Shown here: in pieces, positions 7,514-15,340 of the stretch | How positions within the stretch are numbered: position 1 is the stretch's first letter | Layout of the letters: each line of letters starts with the position of its first letter | NCBI GenBank assembly: GCA_020024465.1 | Contig: JAHHTT010000027.1 | Coordinates: 1 to 30,053, forward strand | Source: Odoribacter sp. | Lineage (GTDB): Bacteria; Bacteroidota; Bacteroidia; Bacteroidales; Marinifilaceae | Direction of reading: 5' to 3' | DNA length: 30,053 nt | Made by a program: the position numbers and the translations under genes | Notes under the pieces: model-generated | Database searches by the model: none | What the model was told of the DNA's origin: nothing | What the model saw: the letters and a program-made list of their open reading frames with translations, nothing else

Positions 7514-7772
7514 GTTTTTGTGCTTGGGGAAAATAAATTAATAACAAAGATGTTTGTTAAAATCAGTACGATTGAAAAGAATTGTACATTACCGATAAAA
7601 TTACAAATAATACTTTCATGATTATGAATTGTAGTTTCATGAACAGAATAACAAAAGCAATATTTTATATAAATTTGATAAGGTGTTTTTCAGTATAGTA
7701 TGTGTCGTAATTTATTGTCTCAAATTCAAGGCAGAAACTGTATGTATAATTTTTTCGTTTGTGTATTTTGTG
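7514..7772. other. Intergenic, AT-rich
   Basis: This stretch between the orphan gene and the tetR pair holds the signal-peptide-like minus-strand ORF 7563-7640 and the upstream part of the tetR promoter. I see no other gene or RNA in it. Confidence 0.5.
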
Positions 7773-7780
7773 TATTTTTG
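7773..7780 (+). promoter_or_regulatory. -7 element of the tandem tetR promoter
   Basis: TATTTTTG is an exact TAnnTTTG. It ends immediately before the probable operator at 7781-7798, so a bound regulator would cover the transcription start, giving autoregulation. The -35-side element is not clear. Confidence 0.5.
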
Positions 7781-7798
7781 CATACCGAAAAGTATAAA
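7781..7798 (+). promoter_or_regulatory. Probable TetR operator, copy 1
   Basis: The 18-base site CATACCGAAAAGTATAAA has ATAC and GTAT half-sites 6 bases apart, with a further GTAT at 7772-7775. It is 17/18 identical to the site at 9034-9051 before the efflux genes. It ends 2 bases before the ATG of the first regulator. Confidence 0.65.
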
Positions 7799-7800
7799 CT

Positions 7801-8400
7801 ATGGCGGATTTAAGAGATGAAATAGTAAATAAGTCCTTCTTTCAATTTTTGAACAAGGGGTATGGTGCTTGTTCGTTGAAGGATTTGGAAGCAGCAACAG
7901 GGCTGACAAAGGGGGCCTTTTATTACTATTTTCGCAATAAGGAGGAGATTTTGAAAGCGGGTATTGAAAAATATCTTTCAGTGAGCAGCGAGATGAGTGA
8001 GGAGGAGTTTTTGAAAATAGATTCGTTGAGGGAGTACATTCTTGTTCTGGTGGATAGAAAGGAGAGAAATGCTGAGCGATGGCAGGAGCTGTTCGAGTTT
8101 TTTATCATAGAAGTGGCTTTTTTTCAATTAATTTTGGAGGTTGAAAATCTTTTTCCGGTATTTCGTCATAGTATTGATAAGCTATCACGTTTGAGGTTGG
8201 GGCGTTGGGAGTTTATGATTTTGAAAGCCAAACAGACTGGTGAAATCAAGGCGGAATTGGATACATCTGTGTTGGCAAGAAATTTGATGTCGGTGTCTAC
8301 CAGTATGGTGAATATTGATTTGAGTACTGAAAATATGAGGATTGCATTTTCGGATATGCGGATGCAGTTTGAGCAATATTATTTATTGATAAAGAAATGA
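7801..8400 (+). CDS. TetR family regulator, first of a tandem pair
   Basis: The 199-residue product has an N-terminal TetR helix-turn-helix: IVNKSFFQFLNKGYGACSLKDLEAATGLTKGAFYYYFRNKEEIL (about residues 8-51), with the hallmark GAFYYYF recognition helix. The C-terminal ligand and dimer domain resembles that of the next gene: LILEVENLFP, GEIKAELDTSVLARNLM and a closing MQFEQYYLL are shared in sequence and order. The two genes therefore look like a duplication. They overlap by four bases (ATGA), so they are translated together. The operator-like site between promoter and ATG points to autorepression. It likely represses the efflux operon downstream; the inducer is unknown. Confidence 0.9.
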   Translation: MADLRDEIVNKSFFQFLNKGYGACSLKDLEAATGLTKGAFYYYFRNKEEILKAGIEKYLSVSSEMSEEEFLKIDSLREYILVLVDRKERNAERWQELFEFFIIEVAFFQLILEVENLFPVFRHSIDKLSRLRLGRWEFMILKAKQTGEIKAELDTSVLARNLMSVSTSMVNIDLSTENMRIAFSDMRMQFEQYYLLIKK

Positions 8401-9005
8401 CCAATACAAGGCAGCAGATAATAGAAACAGCTTTTCTCCTTTTCTTGAAAAAGGGGTTTAAGGCTGCACGTTTGAGTGATATTGAGAGAGCTGCCAAGAT
8501 AACTCGCGGTACTTTTTATTATCATTTTTCCGGTAAGGAAGAGGTTTTGAAAGAAGGATTGCGTGCTTATTATGCTTTGCTGGATGCCAAACGTACCGAG
8601 GAGTTCGGACGTATTTCAACATTAAGGGAATATGTTGATTTGACGATTCGCAAGTTGATGGATATAGATAATTATACAGCCAGGGAATTCAGTAGCGAGA
8701 TTCCTGAGATTTTGTGTCTTTCATTGATTGTGGAGGTGATAGCCGTGTATCCGGAATTAAAGCAGGTGGTGGCAGAATCAAAAATGCTGCGTTTATCCAA
8801 ATTGGAACAGTTGATTTTAAATGCAAAGCGTGTAGGAGAATTGAAACCGGAGATTGAAACTTCGGTTTTGGCGAAGAATTTATTGAATATAGGTGCCGGA
8901 GTTTTGAATTATTTGATTATGCATCAGGATGTTTCTTATGCACTATCGTCGGTGAGATTGCAGTATGAACAACTGTATCTTTTAGCCTCTAAGGTGAAAA
9001 AATAG
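8397..9005 (+). CDS. TetR family regulator, second of a tandem pair
   Basis: The 202-residue product has the TetR helix-turn-helix at about residues 7-50 (IIETAFLLFLKKGF, LSDIERAAKITRGTFYYHFSGKEEVL). Its C-terminal domain parallels that of the preceding regulator: LIVEVIAVYPELKQ, LRLSKLEQLILNAKRVGELKPEIETSVLAKNLL and LQYEQLYLL near the end. The start codon overlaps the stop of the first gene, which fixes the start. The recognition helices differ somewhat (TKGAFYYYF against TRGTFYYHF). The two may bind as a heterodimer or use slightly different sites. The adaptor gene of the pump begins 127 bases downstream, behind the second operator copy. Confidence 0.9.
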   Translation: MTNTRQQIIETAFLLFLKKGFKAARLSDIERAAKITRGTFYYHFSGKEEVLKEGLRAYYALLDAKRTEEFGRISTLREYVDLTIRKLMDIDNYTAREFSSEIPEILCLSLIVEVIAVYPELKQVVAESKMLRLSKLEQLILNAKRVGELKPEIETSVLAKNLLNIGAGVLNYLIMHQDVSYALSSVRLQYEQLYLLASKVKK

Positions 9006-9033
9006 AGATGGATAATTATTTTTTTGGTATTAA

Positions 9034-9051
9034 CATACCGGAAAGTATAAA
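9034..9051 (+). promoter_or_regulatory. Probable TetR operator, copy 2, before the efflux genes
   Basis: CATACCGGAAAGTATAAA differs at one base from the site at 7781-7798. Its ATAC/GTAT half-sites are 6 bases apart. A third half-site just upstream forms GGTAT-N4-ATACC (9026-9039), a perfect 5-base dyad. No exact TAnnTTTG box was found next to it. Confidence 0.65.
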
Positions 9052-9132
9052 AATAAAGGTGTAGATATGCTTTTGGCATATTTGTTGTAGATTTTAGTAA
9101 TTTGTATAGGAAATTCAATAATTAAGTGCAAT

Positions 9133-10200
9133 ATGATATTTCGAAATTTTTGGGTTGTGCTGGGAGTAATGATAGTGAGTGTCTCGGCCTGCCGTTCATC
9201 GGAAATGGAAAAAAAGAGTGTGGTCATGGTAAAGACGGAGGTGGTGAAACCGTATCGTTCGGAGTTGAAAATAACTTATCCAGGACGTATACGTGCTGCA
9301 GAAGATGTGGATTTGTCTTTTCGTGTATCTGGTCCTATTGTTAAGATGCCGGTTGATGCCGGTGGTTTTGTCAGAAAAGGGGCTTTGATAGCAGAAATTG
9401 ATCCGCGTGATTATGAATTGCAATTAAGCGCAACAGAAGCAGAGTATAGACAAATTAAAAGTGAGGCAGAAAGGGTAATTGAATTGTATAACCGTAAGAG
9501 TGTTCCTGTAAATGATTATGATAAGGCTGTTTCTGGATTACAGCAAATTTCTGCTAAATATTCATCACACAAGAATGCGTTGAAAGATACCCGTTTGTTG
9601 GCTCCATTTGATGGATATGTCCAAAAGAAGTTTTTTGAAGTTGGTGAAACAGTAGGAGCAGGAATGCCTGTGTTATCGATGATTAATACTCGATATTTTG
9701 AGGTGGTGATTGATATCCCTTCGAGCGATTATGTGCGTCAGAATTCTTTCAGAGATTTTTCATGCGTGGCAGACGTGTATCCGGAAAAATCTTTCCCGTT
9801 GGAGTTGATGGATGTAACGAAGAAAGCTAATTTGAATCAGTTGTATGGGATGCGTCTGCGCTTGAATCCAGAAGAGGGTTATAATTTGGCCGCCGGAATG
9901 AGTGTGAATGTTACTATTGGCTATGAACCGGATGAACATTCTATGACAGAAATACCATTGAGTGCCTTGATGGAAAAGAATGGAAAATCCTTTGTCTGGG
10001 TATATTTGCCTTCAGAAAAGCGAGTGAAGAGTTGCAAAGTGAATGTGCGTCAAATTTTGAAAGACGGCAGTGTTGTATTGGATTCAGGCCTGAAGATAGG
10101 TGATATTGTGGTGAGTGCCGGAGTACATAAGCTCAAAGAGGGTATGTCAGTGGAATTGTTGAAACCTGTAAGCAAAACAAATGTAGGTGGATTGCTTTAA
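9133..10200 (+). CDS. RND efflux periplasmic adaptor (membrane fusion) lipoprotein
   Basis: The 355-residue product begins with a signal peptide ending VSAC (Cys20), a good lipobox, so it is a lipoprotein anchored in the inner membrane. The barrel-sandwich halves are visible as VDLSFRVSGPIVKMPVDAGGFVRKGALIAEIDPRDYE and, after a short helical hairpin of about 65 residues, TRLLAPFDGYVQKKFFEVGETVGAGMPVLSMI. A beta-barrel domain and membrane-proximal domain (IPLSALMEKNGKSFVWVY, LKIGDIVVSAGVHKLKEGMSVEL) complete the HlyD/AcrA architecture. It joins the RND pump and the outer-membrane channel encoded next. The pump gene starts 21 bases later. Confidence 0.93.
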   Translation: MIFRNFWVVLGVMIVSVSACRSSEMEKKSVVMVKTEVVKPYRSELKITYPGRIRAAEDVDLSFRVSGPIVKMPVDAGGFVRKGALIAEIDPRDYELQLSATEAEYRQIKSEAERVIELYNRKSVPVNDYDKAVSGLQQISAKYSSHKNALKDTRLLAPFDGYVQKKFFEVGETVGAGMPVLSMINTRYFEVVIDIPSSDYVRQNSFRDFSCVADVYPEKSFPLELMDVTKKANLNQLYGMRLRLNPEEGYNLAAGMSVNVTIGYEPDEHSMTEIPLSALMEKNGKSFVWVYLPSEKRVKSCKVNVRQILKDGSVVLDSGLKIGDIVVSAGVHKLKEGMSVELLKPVSKTNVGGLL

Positions 10201-10221
10201 AAAGAAAGGAGACTGAGTATT

Positions 10222-13200
10222 ATGAATCTTTCTGAATACGCACTGAATAATCGGGCACTGATAAATTTTTTGATATTGGTATTGGTGATTGGTGGAATCT
10301 TCTCATTTGTTTTCATGAGTAAATTGGAAGATCCCGAGATCAAGGTGAAACAAGCTTTGGTGGTGACGGTTTATCCGGGAGCATCCGCGCATAAAGTGGA
10401 ATTAGAGGTGACGGATGTACTGGAAAAGGAAATCCGTGCGATGGGGGATATTGCAAGTGTGGAGTCGAAATCCATGAATGATCTGTCTATTATTACGGTT
10501 GAATTGGAAACAACGGTTCCTCCTACAGAATTGGAGCAAAAGTGGGATATATTGAGACGGCGAGTGGAGAATGCTGCCCTGCAGTTTCCTGACGGATGTC
10601 AGAGTCCTGTTGTGAAAGATGATTTTGGAGATGTTTATGGTATGTTTTATGCCATGACCACGGATGGTGTGTCGGATGAAGAGATGGTGGAGTATGCGAA
10701 TCTGGTGAAACGTGAGTTGCAGGATATCGAAGGGGTAAGGAGAGTAGATATCTATGGTGATAGGAAACCCTGTATCAATATTGATATTATCCAGGATAAA
10801 ATGGCTAATCTTGGGGTGCATCCGGCAGAGGTGTTGGCTACATTGAACAGCCAGAACAAGACGGTGTATTCCGGATATTTTAAAACAGGGAACAAGCGTT
10901 TGCGGGTTGGAGTAGATGATAGTTATGAGTCTATCAGTGATATCGAGGATCTGATTATACAGGGACATGAAGATGATCAACTGCGTTTGCGGGATATAGC
11001 CCGCCTTAGCAAGGGATATCAGGATCCTTCCCGTAATGAGATGAGGTATGACGGATTGCGTGCTTTGGGAATCTCTATTTCGATGGAAACCGGAGGAAAT
11101 ATTATTACATTAGGGAAAAAAGTGGATGCCGAATTGGCGCAATTAAAGTCATCTCGTATTCCTGTCGGTATTGATTTTGAGAAGGTGTTTTTTCAACCCG
11201 ATCGGGTAAATGAAGCAATCAGTACATTTATGATTAATTTGGTGGAGTCTGTGCTGGTGGTGATTCTTGTTTTGATGTTGACGATGGGATTCCGAAGTGG
11301 TGTGATTATTGGCAGTGGATTGGTTATTATTGTATTAGGTTCGTTTGTGGTGTTGTATATGTTGGATGGCACTCTGCAACGAGTATCGTTGGCTTCATTG
11401 ATTGTGGCTATGGGAATGTTGGTGGATAATGCTATCGTGATTGTTGATGGTATATTGGTAGATTTAAAGCGTGGAATACGAAAGCCGGAAGCTTTGACGA
11501 ATATAGGAAATAAAACAGCTATGCCTTTGTTGGGAGCAACGTTGATTGCTATATTGGCTTTTTTCCCGATATTTATGTCACCCGACACCGTGGGAGAGTA
11601 TGTTCGTGATTTGTTTATTGTATTGGCTGTTTCTCTATTGTTGAGCTGGGTGTTGGCTTTAACACAAATACCGATGCATGCCGACCGGTATTTAAAAATA
11701 AATGAGACGAGTGTAGACGAGAAAGATGTTTATAACAATCGATTGTACCAATGGTTTAGGAGTTTCTTGGCGTATATGCTTTGCCATAAGAAGTTGGCTG
11801 TCGGAGCGGTGGTATTGTTGTTGGGGTTGAGCGTATGGGGCTTTAAGTTTATACCGCAAGGTTTTTTTCCTGATTTGAGTTATACGCAATTGTATATAGA
11901 GTATAAATTGCCAGAGGGTGTGACTTTGGAGGCTGTCAAGGAGGATATCGGGAGTATTGAGGAATATCTGATGAAGCGAGAAGATGTTACACATGTAACT
12001 TCGAGTTTTGGAGGAACACCTTCCCGTTATAATTTAGTGCGTTCAATAGCTTTGCCTGCTATGTCTTATGGAGAACTGATTGTTGATTTTACTGATGCAG
12101 ATGCTTTGAAGGAGGCAATTCCTGGCTTGCAGCAGTATTTGACAGATAATTATCCGAATGCTTATGTACGTATTAAGCGATATAATTTGATGTATGAGGA
12201 TTTTCCTATAGAATTGATGTTTATGGGACCAGATCCGGCCGTACTTAAAGATTTGGCGGCAAAGGCGGAGCAGATAATGGAGGATGAGCCGACAGCTAAT
12301 TTGGTGACTAATAACTGGGAACCTGAAATGCCGGTTTTGATGGTGGATTATTATCAGCCGATTGCCAGAATGGCAGGATTATCTCGTTCTGATGTAGGAT
12401 TGTCTTTAATGGCGGCAACAGACGGATTGCCTGTCGGATCTTATTATGAAGGAACGACTTCTATGCCTATTTATATCAAGAGCGTGGATAACAAAGGCGG
12501 ACAGTTGGATGGATTGGATAATACTCCGGTATGGAGTGTTCTACCATCTTTGGGAGGTTTGAATACAGAAACAATAAAGGGGTTGTTATTGGGAACCATA
12601 AAAAAAGAAGATTTGCTGTCATCTGCAGTTGGGTCGACTCCGGTGACACAAGCGACACGAGGAATTAAACTGGAATGGGAAGATCCTGTTGTATGGCGTT
12701 ATAATGGGCAGAGAGCCATCAAGGCGCGTTGTAATAATATTCCCGGCTATACGGCAGAGAGTGTCCGTAAGAATTTAATGCCTTTGATTGATACAATTCA
12801 TTTGCCGCAAGGCTATTCAAAACAATGGCTTGGAGAACATAAGGCAAGTAGTGAGGCGATGCGTTATTTATTTAAGAATGTTCCTTGGGCGATTGTATTG
12901 ATGATTATTATTCTGATAGCTTTGTTTAAAGATTTCAAAAAACCTGCGATAATTTTCTTTTGTTTGCCATTGGCCAGTATTGGTATCGTTGCAGGGATGC
13001 TTGTCAGTGGAAAGGATTTTGGATTTGTTGCTATTGTGGGAGCTTTGGGATTGATAGGAATGATGATTAAAAACGGAGTAGTGCTCTTGGATGAAATATC
13101 TTTGCAAGTGGCAAACGGTAAAGATCAGTTGACAGCATTACTTGATTCTTCTTCTTCGCGTTTACGTCCGGTGATGATGGCTTCTTTGACAACAATTTTG

Positions 13201-13365
13201 GGTATGTTGCCTTTGTTGGCTGATGATTTGTTCGGTTCGTTGGCTGTGACGATTATGGGTGGCTTATTGGTTGGGACTGTAATTACGTTGGTGTTTATAC
13301 CTGTTTTGTATGCGCTGTTTTATTCGGATAGCAAGGATGTAAAAAAAAGATCTGATAATGATTAA
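10222..13365 (+). CDS. RND multidrug efflux transporter (HAE1 type)
   Basis: The 1047-residue product has the size and twelve-helix layout of AcrB/MdtB-type pumps: one helix at the N-terminus, a large periplasmic loop (residues about 35-330), helices to about 500, a second large loop and a final helix block. Of the proton-relay residues, Asp402 (AcrB Asp407) is present in GMLVDNAIVIVDG and the next residue is Asn403 in place of the second aspartate, a change seen in many family members. Lys950 (AcrB Lys940) is in GMMIKNGVVLLDE. It uses the proton gradient to export substrates from the periplasm through the adaptor and TolC partner. It is shorter in its loops than AcrB and its substrate is unknown. 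The downstream channel gene starts 12 bases after its stop. Confidence 0.95.
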   Translation: MNLSEYALNNRALINFLILVLVIGGIFSFVFMSKLEDPEIKVKQALVVTVYPGASAHKVELEVTDVLEKEIRAMGDIASVESKSMNDLSIITVELETTVPPTELEQKWDILRRRVENAALQFPDGCQSPVVKDDFGDVYGMFYAMTTDGVSDEEMVEYANLVKRELQDIEGVRRVDIYGDRKPCINIDIIQDKMANLGVHPAEVLATLNSQNKTVYSGYFKTGNKRLRVGVDDSYESISDIEDLIIQGHEDDQLRLRDIARLSKGYQDPSRNEMRYDGLRALGISISMETGGNIITLGKKVDAELAQLKSSRIPVGIDFEKVFFQPDRVNEAISTFMINLVESVLVVILVLMLTMGFRSGVIIGSGLVIIVLGSFVVLYMLDGTLQRVSLASLIVAMGMLVDNAIVIVDGILVDLKRGIRKPEALTNIGNKTAMPLLGATLIAILAFFPIFMSPDTVGEYVRDLFIVLAVSLLLSWVLALTQIPMHADRYLKINETSVDEKDVYNNRLYQWFRSFLAYMLCHKKLAVGAVVLLLGLSVWGFKFIPQGFFPDLSYTQLYIEYKLPEGVTLEAVKEDIGSIEEYLMKREDVTHVTSSFGGTPSRYNLVRSIALPAMSYGELIVDFTDADALKEAIPGLQQYLTDNYPNAYVRIKRYNLMYEDFPIELMFMGPDPAVLKDLAAKAEQIMEDEPTANLVTNNWEPEMPVLMVDYYQPIARMAGLSRSDVGLSLMAATDGLPVGSYYEGTTSMPIYIKSVDNKGGQLDGLDNTPVWSVLPSLGGLNTETIKGLLLGTIKKEDLLSSAVGSTPVTQATRGIKLEWEDPVVWRYNGQRAIKARCNNIPGYTAESVRKNLMPLIDTIHLPQGYSKQWLGEHKASSEAMRYLFKNVPWAIVLMIIILIALFKDFKKPAIIFFCLPLASIGIVAGMLVSGKDFGFVAIVGALGLIGMMIKNGVVLLDEISLQVANGKDQLTALLDSSSSRLRPVMMASLTTILGMLPLLADDLFGSLAVTIMGGLLVGTVITLVFIPVLYALFYSDSKDVKKRSDND

Positions 13366-13377
13366 TGAAAGATTATT

Positions 13378-14805
13378 ATGGTAAAATTATTGATAATTAT
13401 TACGGCATTATTGAGTATTCTGCTAAATGAATGTTTTGCACAGGTGATTGTATTAGATTTACAGAAATGCAGGACGATGGCTGTTGAGAACAGCAAAAAA
13501 CTGCAGGCAGTAGCAGAACAGCAAAAAAAGGTTGGATATACTTGGAAGTCATATAAAGCTAATTTTCTACCTAAAATTTCAGGAACCGGTTTGTATGCCT
13601 ATATGCATAAAAAGATGAATTATGAGATAGATGGAGGATACCTGCCTGTATATCAATCTGAGGATGTCGGGCAGGCAATACCATTGCATAGTATGCAGTT
13701 GGGGCCGGACGGCAAGCCTGTAATGGGTGTTGACGGAATGCCTGTATTTAAACAATATGCTTTTTTGCCGGATATAGAACTGGCTTTGGGATTGCGGAAT
13801 GTGTATTCAGTAGGTGTAATTTTGGAGCAACCTGTCTATATGGGAGGGAAAGTCAGGTCAGCCTTTAAAATGGCGTCCATTGGAAAAGAAATGGCAGAAT
13901 TGAATGTTCATTCTAGTCGTGTACAAGTACTTGTAGAAGCGGATGAAGCCTATTGGCAATATGTGAGAGTGAAAGAGCAGTTGAAATCGGCAGAGAAATA
14001 TCTGGAAGTTGTGAGCGAACTGGTGAAAAATGTGATGAATGCAATAGAAACCGGTATGGCTTCGCAAAATGATTTATTAAAAGCTCAGGTAAAACAGAAT
14101 GAGGCAGAGTTGTTAGTAAGTAAGGCAAGTAATGGCATGGCATTGTCAAGAATGAATCTGTGTCGAGTGATAGGCGTTGATTTATATAGTCAGGTTGATG
14201 CGAATGATTCATTGTGTGCTGAGCCAGTATTGAATTTGGCGAATATGGGAAATGATATAACTTCCCGTCCCGAATATAATTTGTTGGAGAAACAAGTAGA
14301 ATTAAAATCGAATGAGATAGCGTTGACTCGTTCTGATTTTTTACCGCAATTGGGAGTGTCTGCTTCTTATACTTATGGAGATGGTATTTCTTTGAATGGA
14401 GAATCAGAAGGAATTGCTTCGTTTGCTGCTGTCGCTTCTTTGAAAATACCGATATATCATTGGGGAGAAGGACGTAATAAAGTGAAAGCGATGAAAGCGG
14501 AAAAAGAGATGGCCAGATTGCAACAAGAGGAATTATCGCAGATGATGCAATTGGAAGTAGCTAAGATGCGTTTTAATGTTGAAAATGTAGCTGTGCGTGT
14601 GAGAATGACAGAAAAATCATTAAATCAGGCAGAGGAAAATCTGCAGGTGAGCAGAAATCGTTACGAAGTGGGAATGGAAACAATAACCAATTATATGGAG
14701 GCCCAGGCTCAGTGGCAAAAAGCTTGGAGTGATGCCATTGATGCACGGGCGGAATTGCGGTTAAGCGAAACTTATTATTTGAAAGCGATAGGGAAGTTGC
14801 AATAG
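13378..14805 (+). CDS. TolC family outer-membrane efflux channel
   Basis: The 475-residue product has a signal peptide ending near CFA-Q (residue 21). Two outer-membrane efflux protein repeats follow. The first contains KSYKANFLPKISGTGLYAY and LEQPVYMGGKVRSAF, the second RSDFLPQLGVSASYTYGDG and LKIPIYHWGEGRNKV, each with the long alpha-helical coiled coils of TolC (rich in Glu, Lys, Met and Gln). The repeat NRYEVGMETITNYMEAQAQWQKAWSDAIDARAELRLSE is the typical closing helix. It forms the outer-membrane exit duct of the pump. It is the last gene of the operon; a hairpin follows at 14884-14909. Confidence 0.93.
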   Translation: MVKLLIIITALLSILLNECFAQVIVLDLQKCRTMAVENSKKLQAVAEQQKKVGYTWKSYKANFLPKISGTGLYAYMHKKMNYEIDGGYLPVYQSEDVGQAIPLHSMQLGPDGKPVMGVDGMPVFKQYAFLPDIELALGLRNVYSVGVILEQPVYMGGKVRSAFKMASIGKEMAELNVHSSRVQVLVEADEAYWQYVRVKEQLKSAEKYLEVVSELVKNVMNAIETGMASQNDLLKAQVKQNEAELLVSKASNGMALSRMNLCRVIGVDLYSQVDANDSLCAEPVLNLANMGNDITSRPEYNLLEKQVELKSNEIALTRSDFLPQLGVSASYTYGDGISLNGESEGIASFAAVASLKIPIYHWGEGRNKVKAMKAEKEMARLQQEELSQMMQLEVAKMRFNVENVAVRVRMTEKSLNQAEENLQVSRNRYEVGMETITNYMEAQAQWQKAWSDAIDARAELRLSETYYLKAIGKLQ

Positions 14806-14879
14806 AATATTTATTTGTTATTAACCAATAAAGGCATTTAAGGTAAAGATATGTTTTGGGGAAACTTTTAGGATAAAAT

Positions 14880-14996
14880 TAAAAAAACTGCTCCTATTGG
14901 AGCAGTTTTCACAAGTTTGCGGTATAGTATAAGTAGTATTGGTTATTTTTTTATTTTATGAAAATTTTTATAGTTGAACCGTTTCGGTAACGATTA
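14880..14996 (-). ncRNA. Candidate small RNA antisense to the post-efflux gap
   Basis: On the minus strand a -7-like TAAATTTG (plus 15003-15010) is preceded after 19 bases by TTTC, one base from TTTG. A transcript starting about 7 bases later would run some 110 bases and end exactly at the strong hairpin 14884-14909 with a T7 tract on that strand. Its 5' part can form an ACCG/CGGT hairpin. There is no ORF in it. The prediction rests only on promoter and terminator patterns. Confidence 0.3.
14884..14909. terminator. Terminator after the efflux operon
   Basis: An 11-base perfect stem (14884-14894 with 14899-14909) closes a TATT loop. T follows on the plus strand (TTTTC); on the minus strand the tail is seven T. 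It may serve both directions. Confidence 0.85.
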
Positions 14997-15002
14997 CGAA
15001 TG

Positions 15003-15039
15003 CAAATTTATAAAAGTTTTTAAGACATTGAAACGTTTC
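15003..15039 (-). promoter_or_regulatory. Candidate minus-strand promoter overlapped by the palindrome GAAACGTTTC
   Basis: TAAATTTG on the minus strand with TTTC 19 bases upstream. The -33 element overlaps a perfect 10-base palindrome GAAACGTTTC at 15030-15039, a form typical of LacI-family operators. A similar ACCG-TTT-CGGT element lies near 14979-14989. Both are seen in the sequence; function is not shown. Confidence 0.3.
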
Positions 15040-15040
15040 C

Positions 15041-15223
15041 ATGAAAATTTATTTGTTAAATTTTAAGAGAAAAGGGATTAAATGGAGCAAAGAGGATAAT
15101 TATGAGGTGTTTATGTATAAAAATTCATATCGTGAATGTGGATTTTTTCCTCAAATATCAGATTTGTTCTCTACAATGGGGAAAAAGTCTACATGTAGAT
15201 GTTGTAATGATCATGATATATAA
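15041..15223 (+). CDS. Small ORF of unknown function (60 residues)
   Basis: The product is 60 residues with no recognisable family. It is basic at the start (FKRKGIKWSKED) and ends with a cysteine cluster (CRCC) and an acidic tail NDHDI. It begins one base after the palindrome GAAACGTTTC. No ribosome binding site or promoter is clear. It may be chance; the stretch 14810-15304 otherwise holds only a terminator, a possible antisense RNA and the sigma-54-like site. Confidence 0.2.
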   Translation: MKIYLLNFKRKGIKWSKEDNYEVFMYKNSYRECGFFPQISDLFSTMGKKSTCRCCNDHDI

Positions 15224-15284
15224 TTCGATGAAAATCAATATTGTATGAGGAATGAAGAAACTAAAAAGATTTTTTTTCCTATTA

Positions 15285-15300
15285 TGGCACGATTTTCTCT
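15285..15300 (+). promoter_or_regulatory. Candidate sigma-54 promoter of the PepSY-like gene
   Basis: TGGCACG at 15285-15291 is a perfect -24 element. The -12 segment after 4 bases is TCTCT, matching TTGCW at only 3 of 5 positions and lacking the G. Transcription would start near 15311, which favours the start at 15341 over 15305. A sigma-54-type activator is encoded 235 bases after this gene ends. Confidence 0.4.
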
Positions 15301-15340
15301 TTAAATGCAACTTAAAAGAGATACTCAATATATAGAAGTC

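Noticed and set aside
9074..9089. TGGCATA-N4-TTGTA before the efflux adaptor gene, similar to a sigma-54 promoter
   Set aside because: The -12 part lacks the C of GC and the -24 part has only TGGCA. The unit already has a TetR-type operator and no sign of sigma-54 control.
11193..11588. 131-codon ORF antisense to the RND pump gene
   Set aside because: It is a shadow of the pump helices: Ile/Asn/Thr-rich low-complexity product on the opposite strand.
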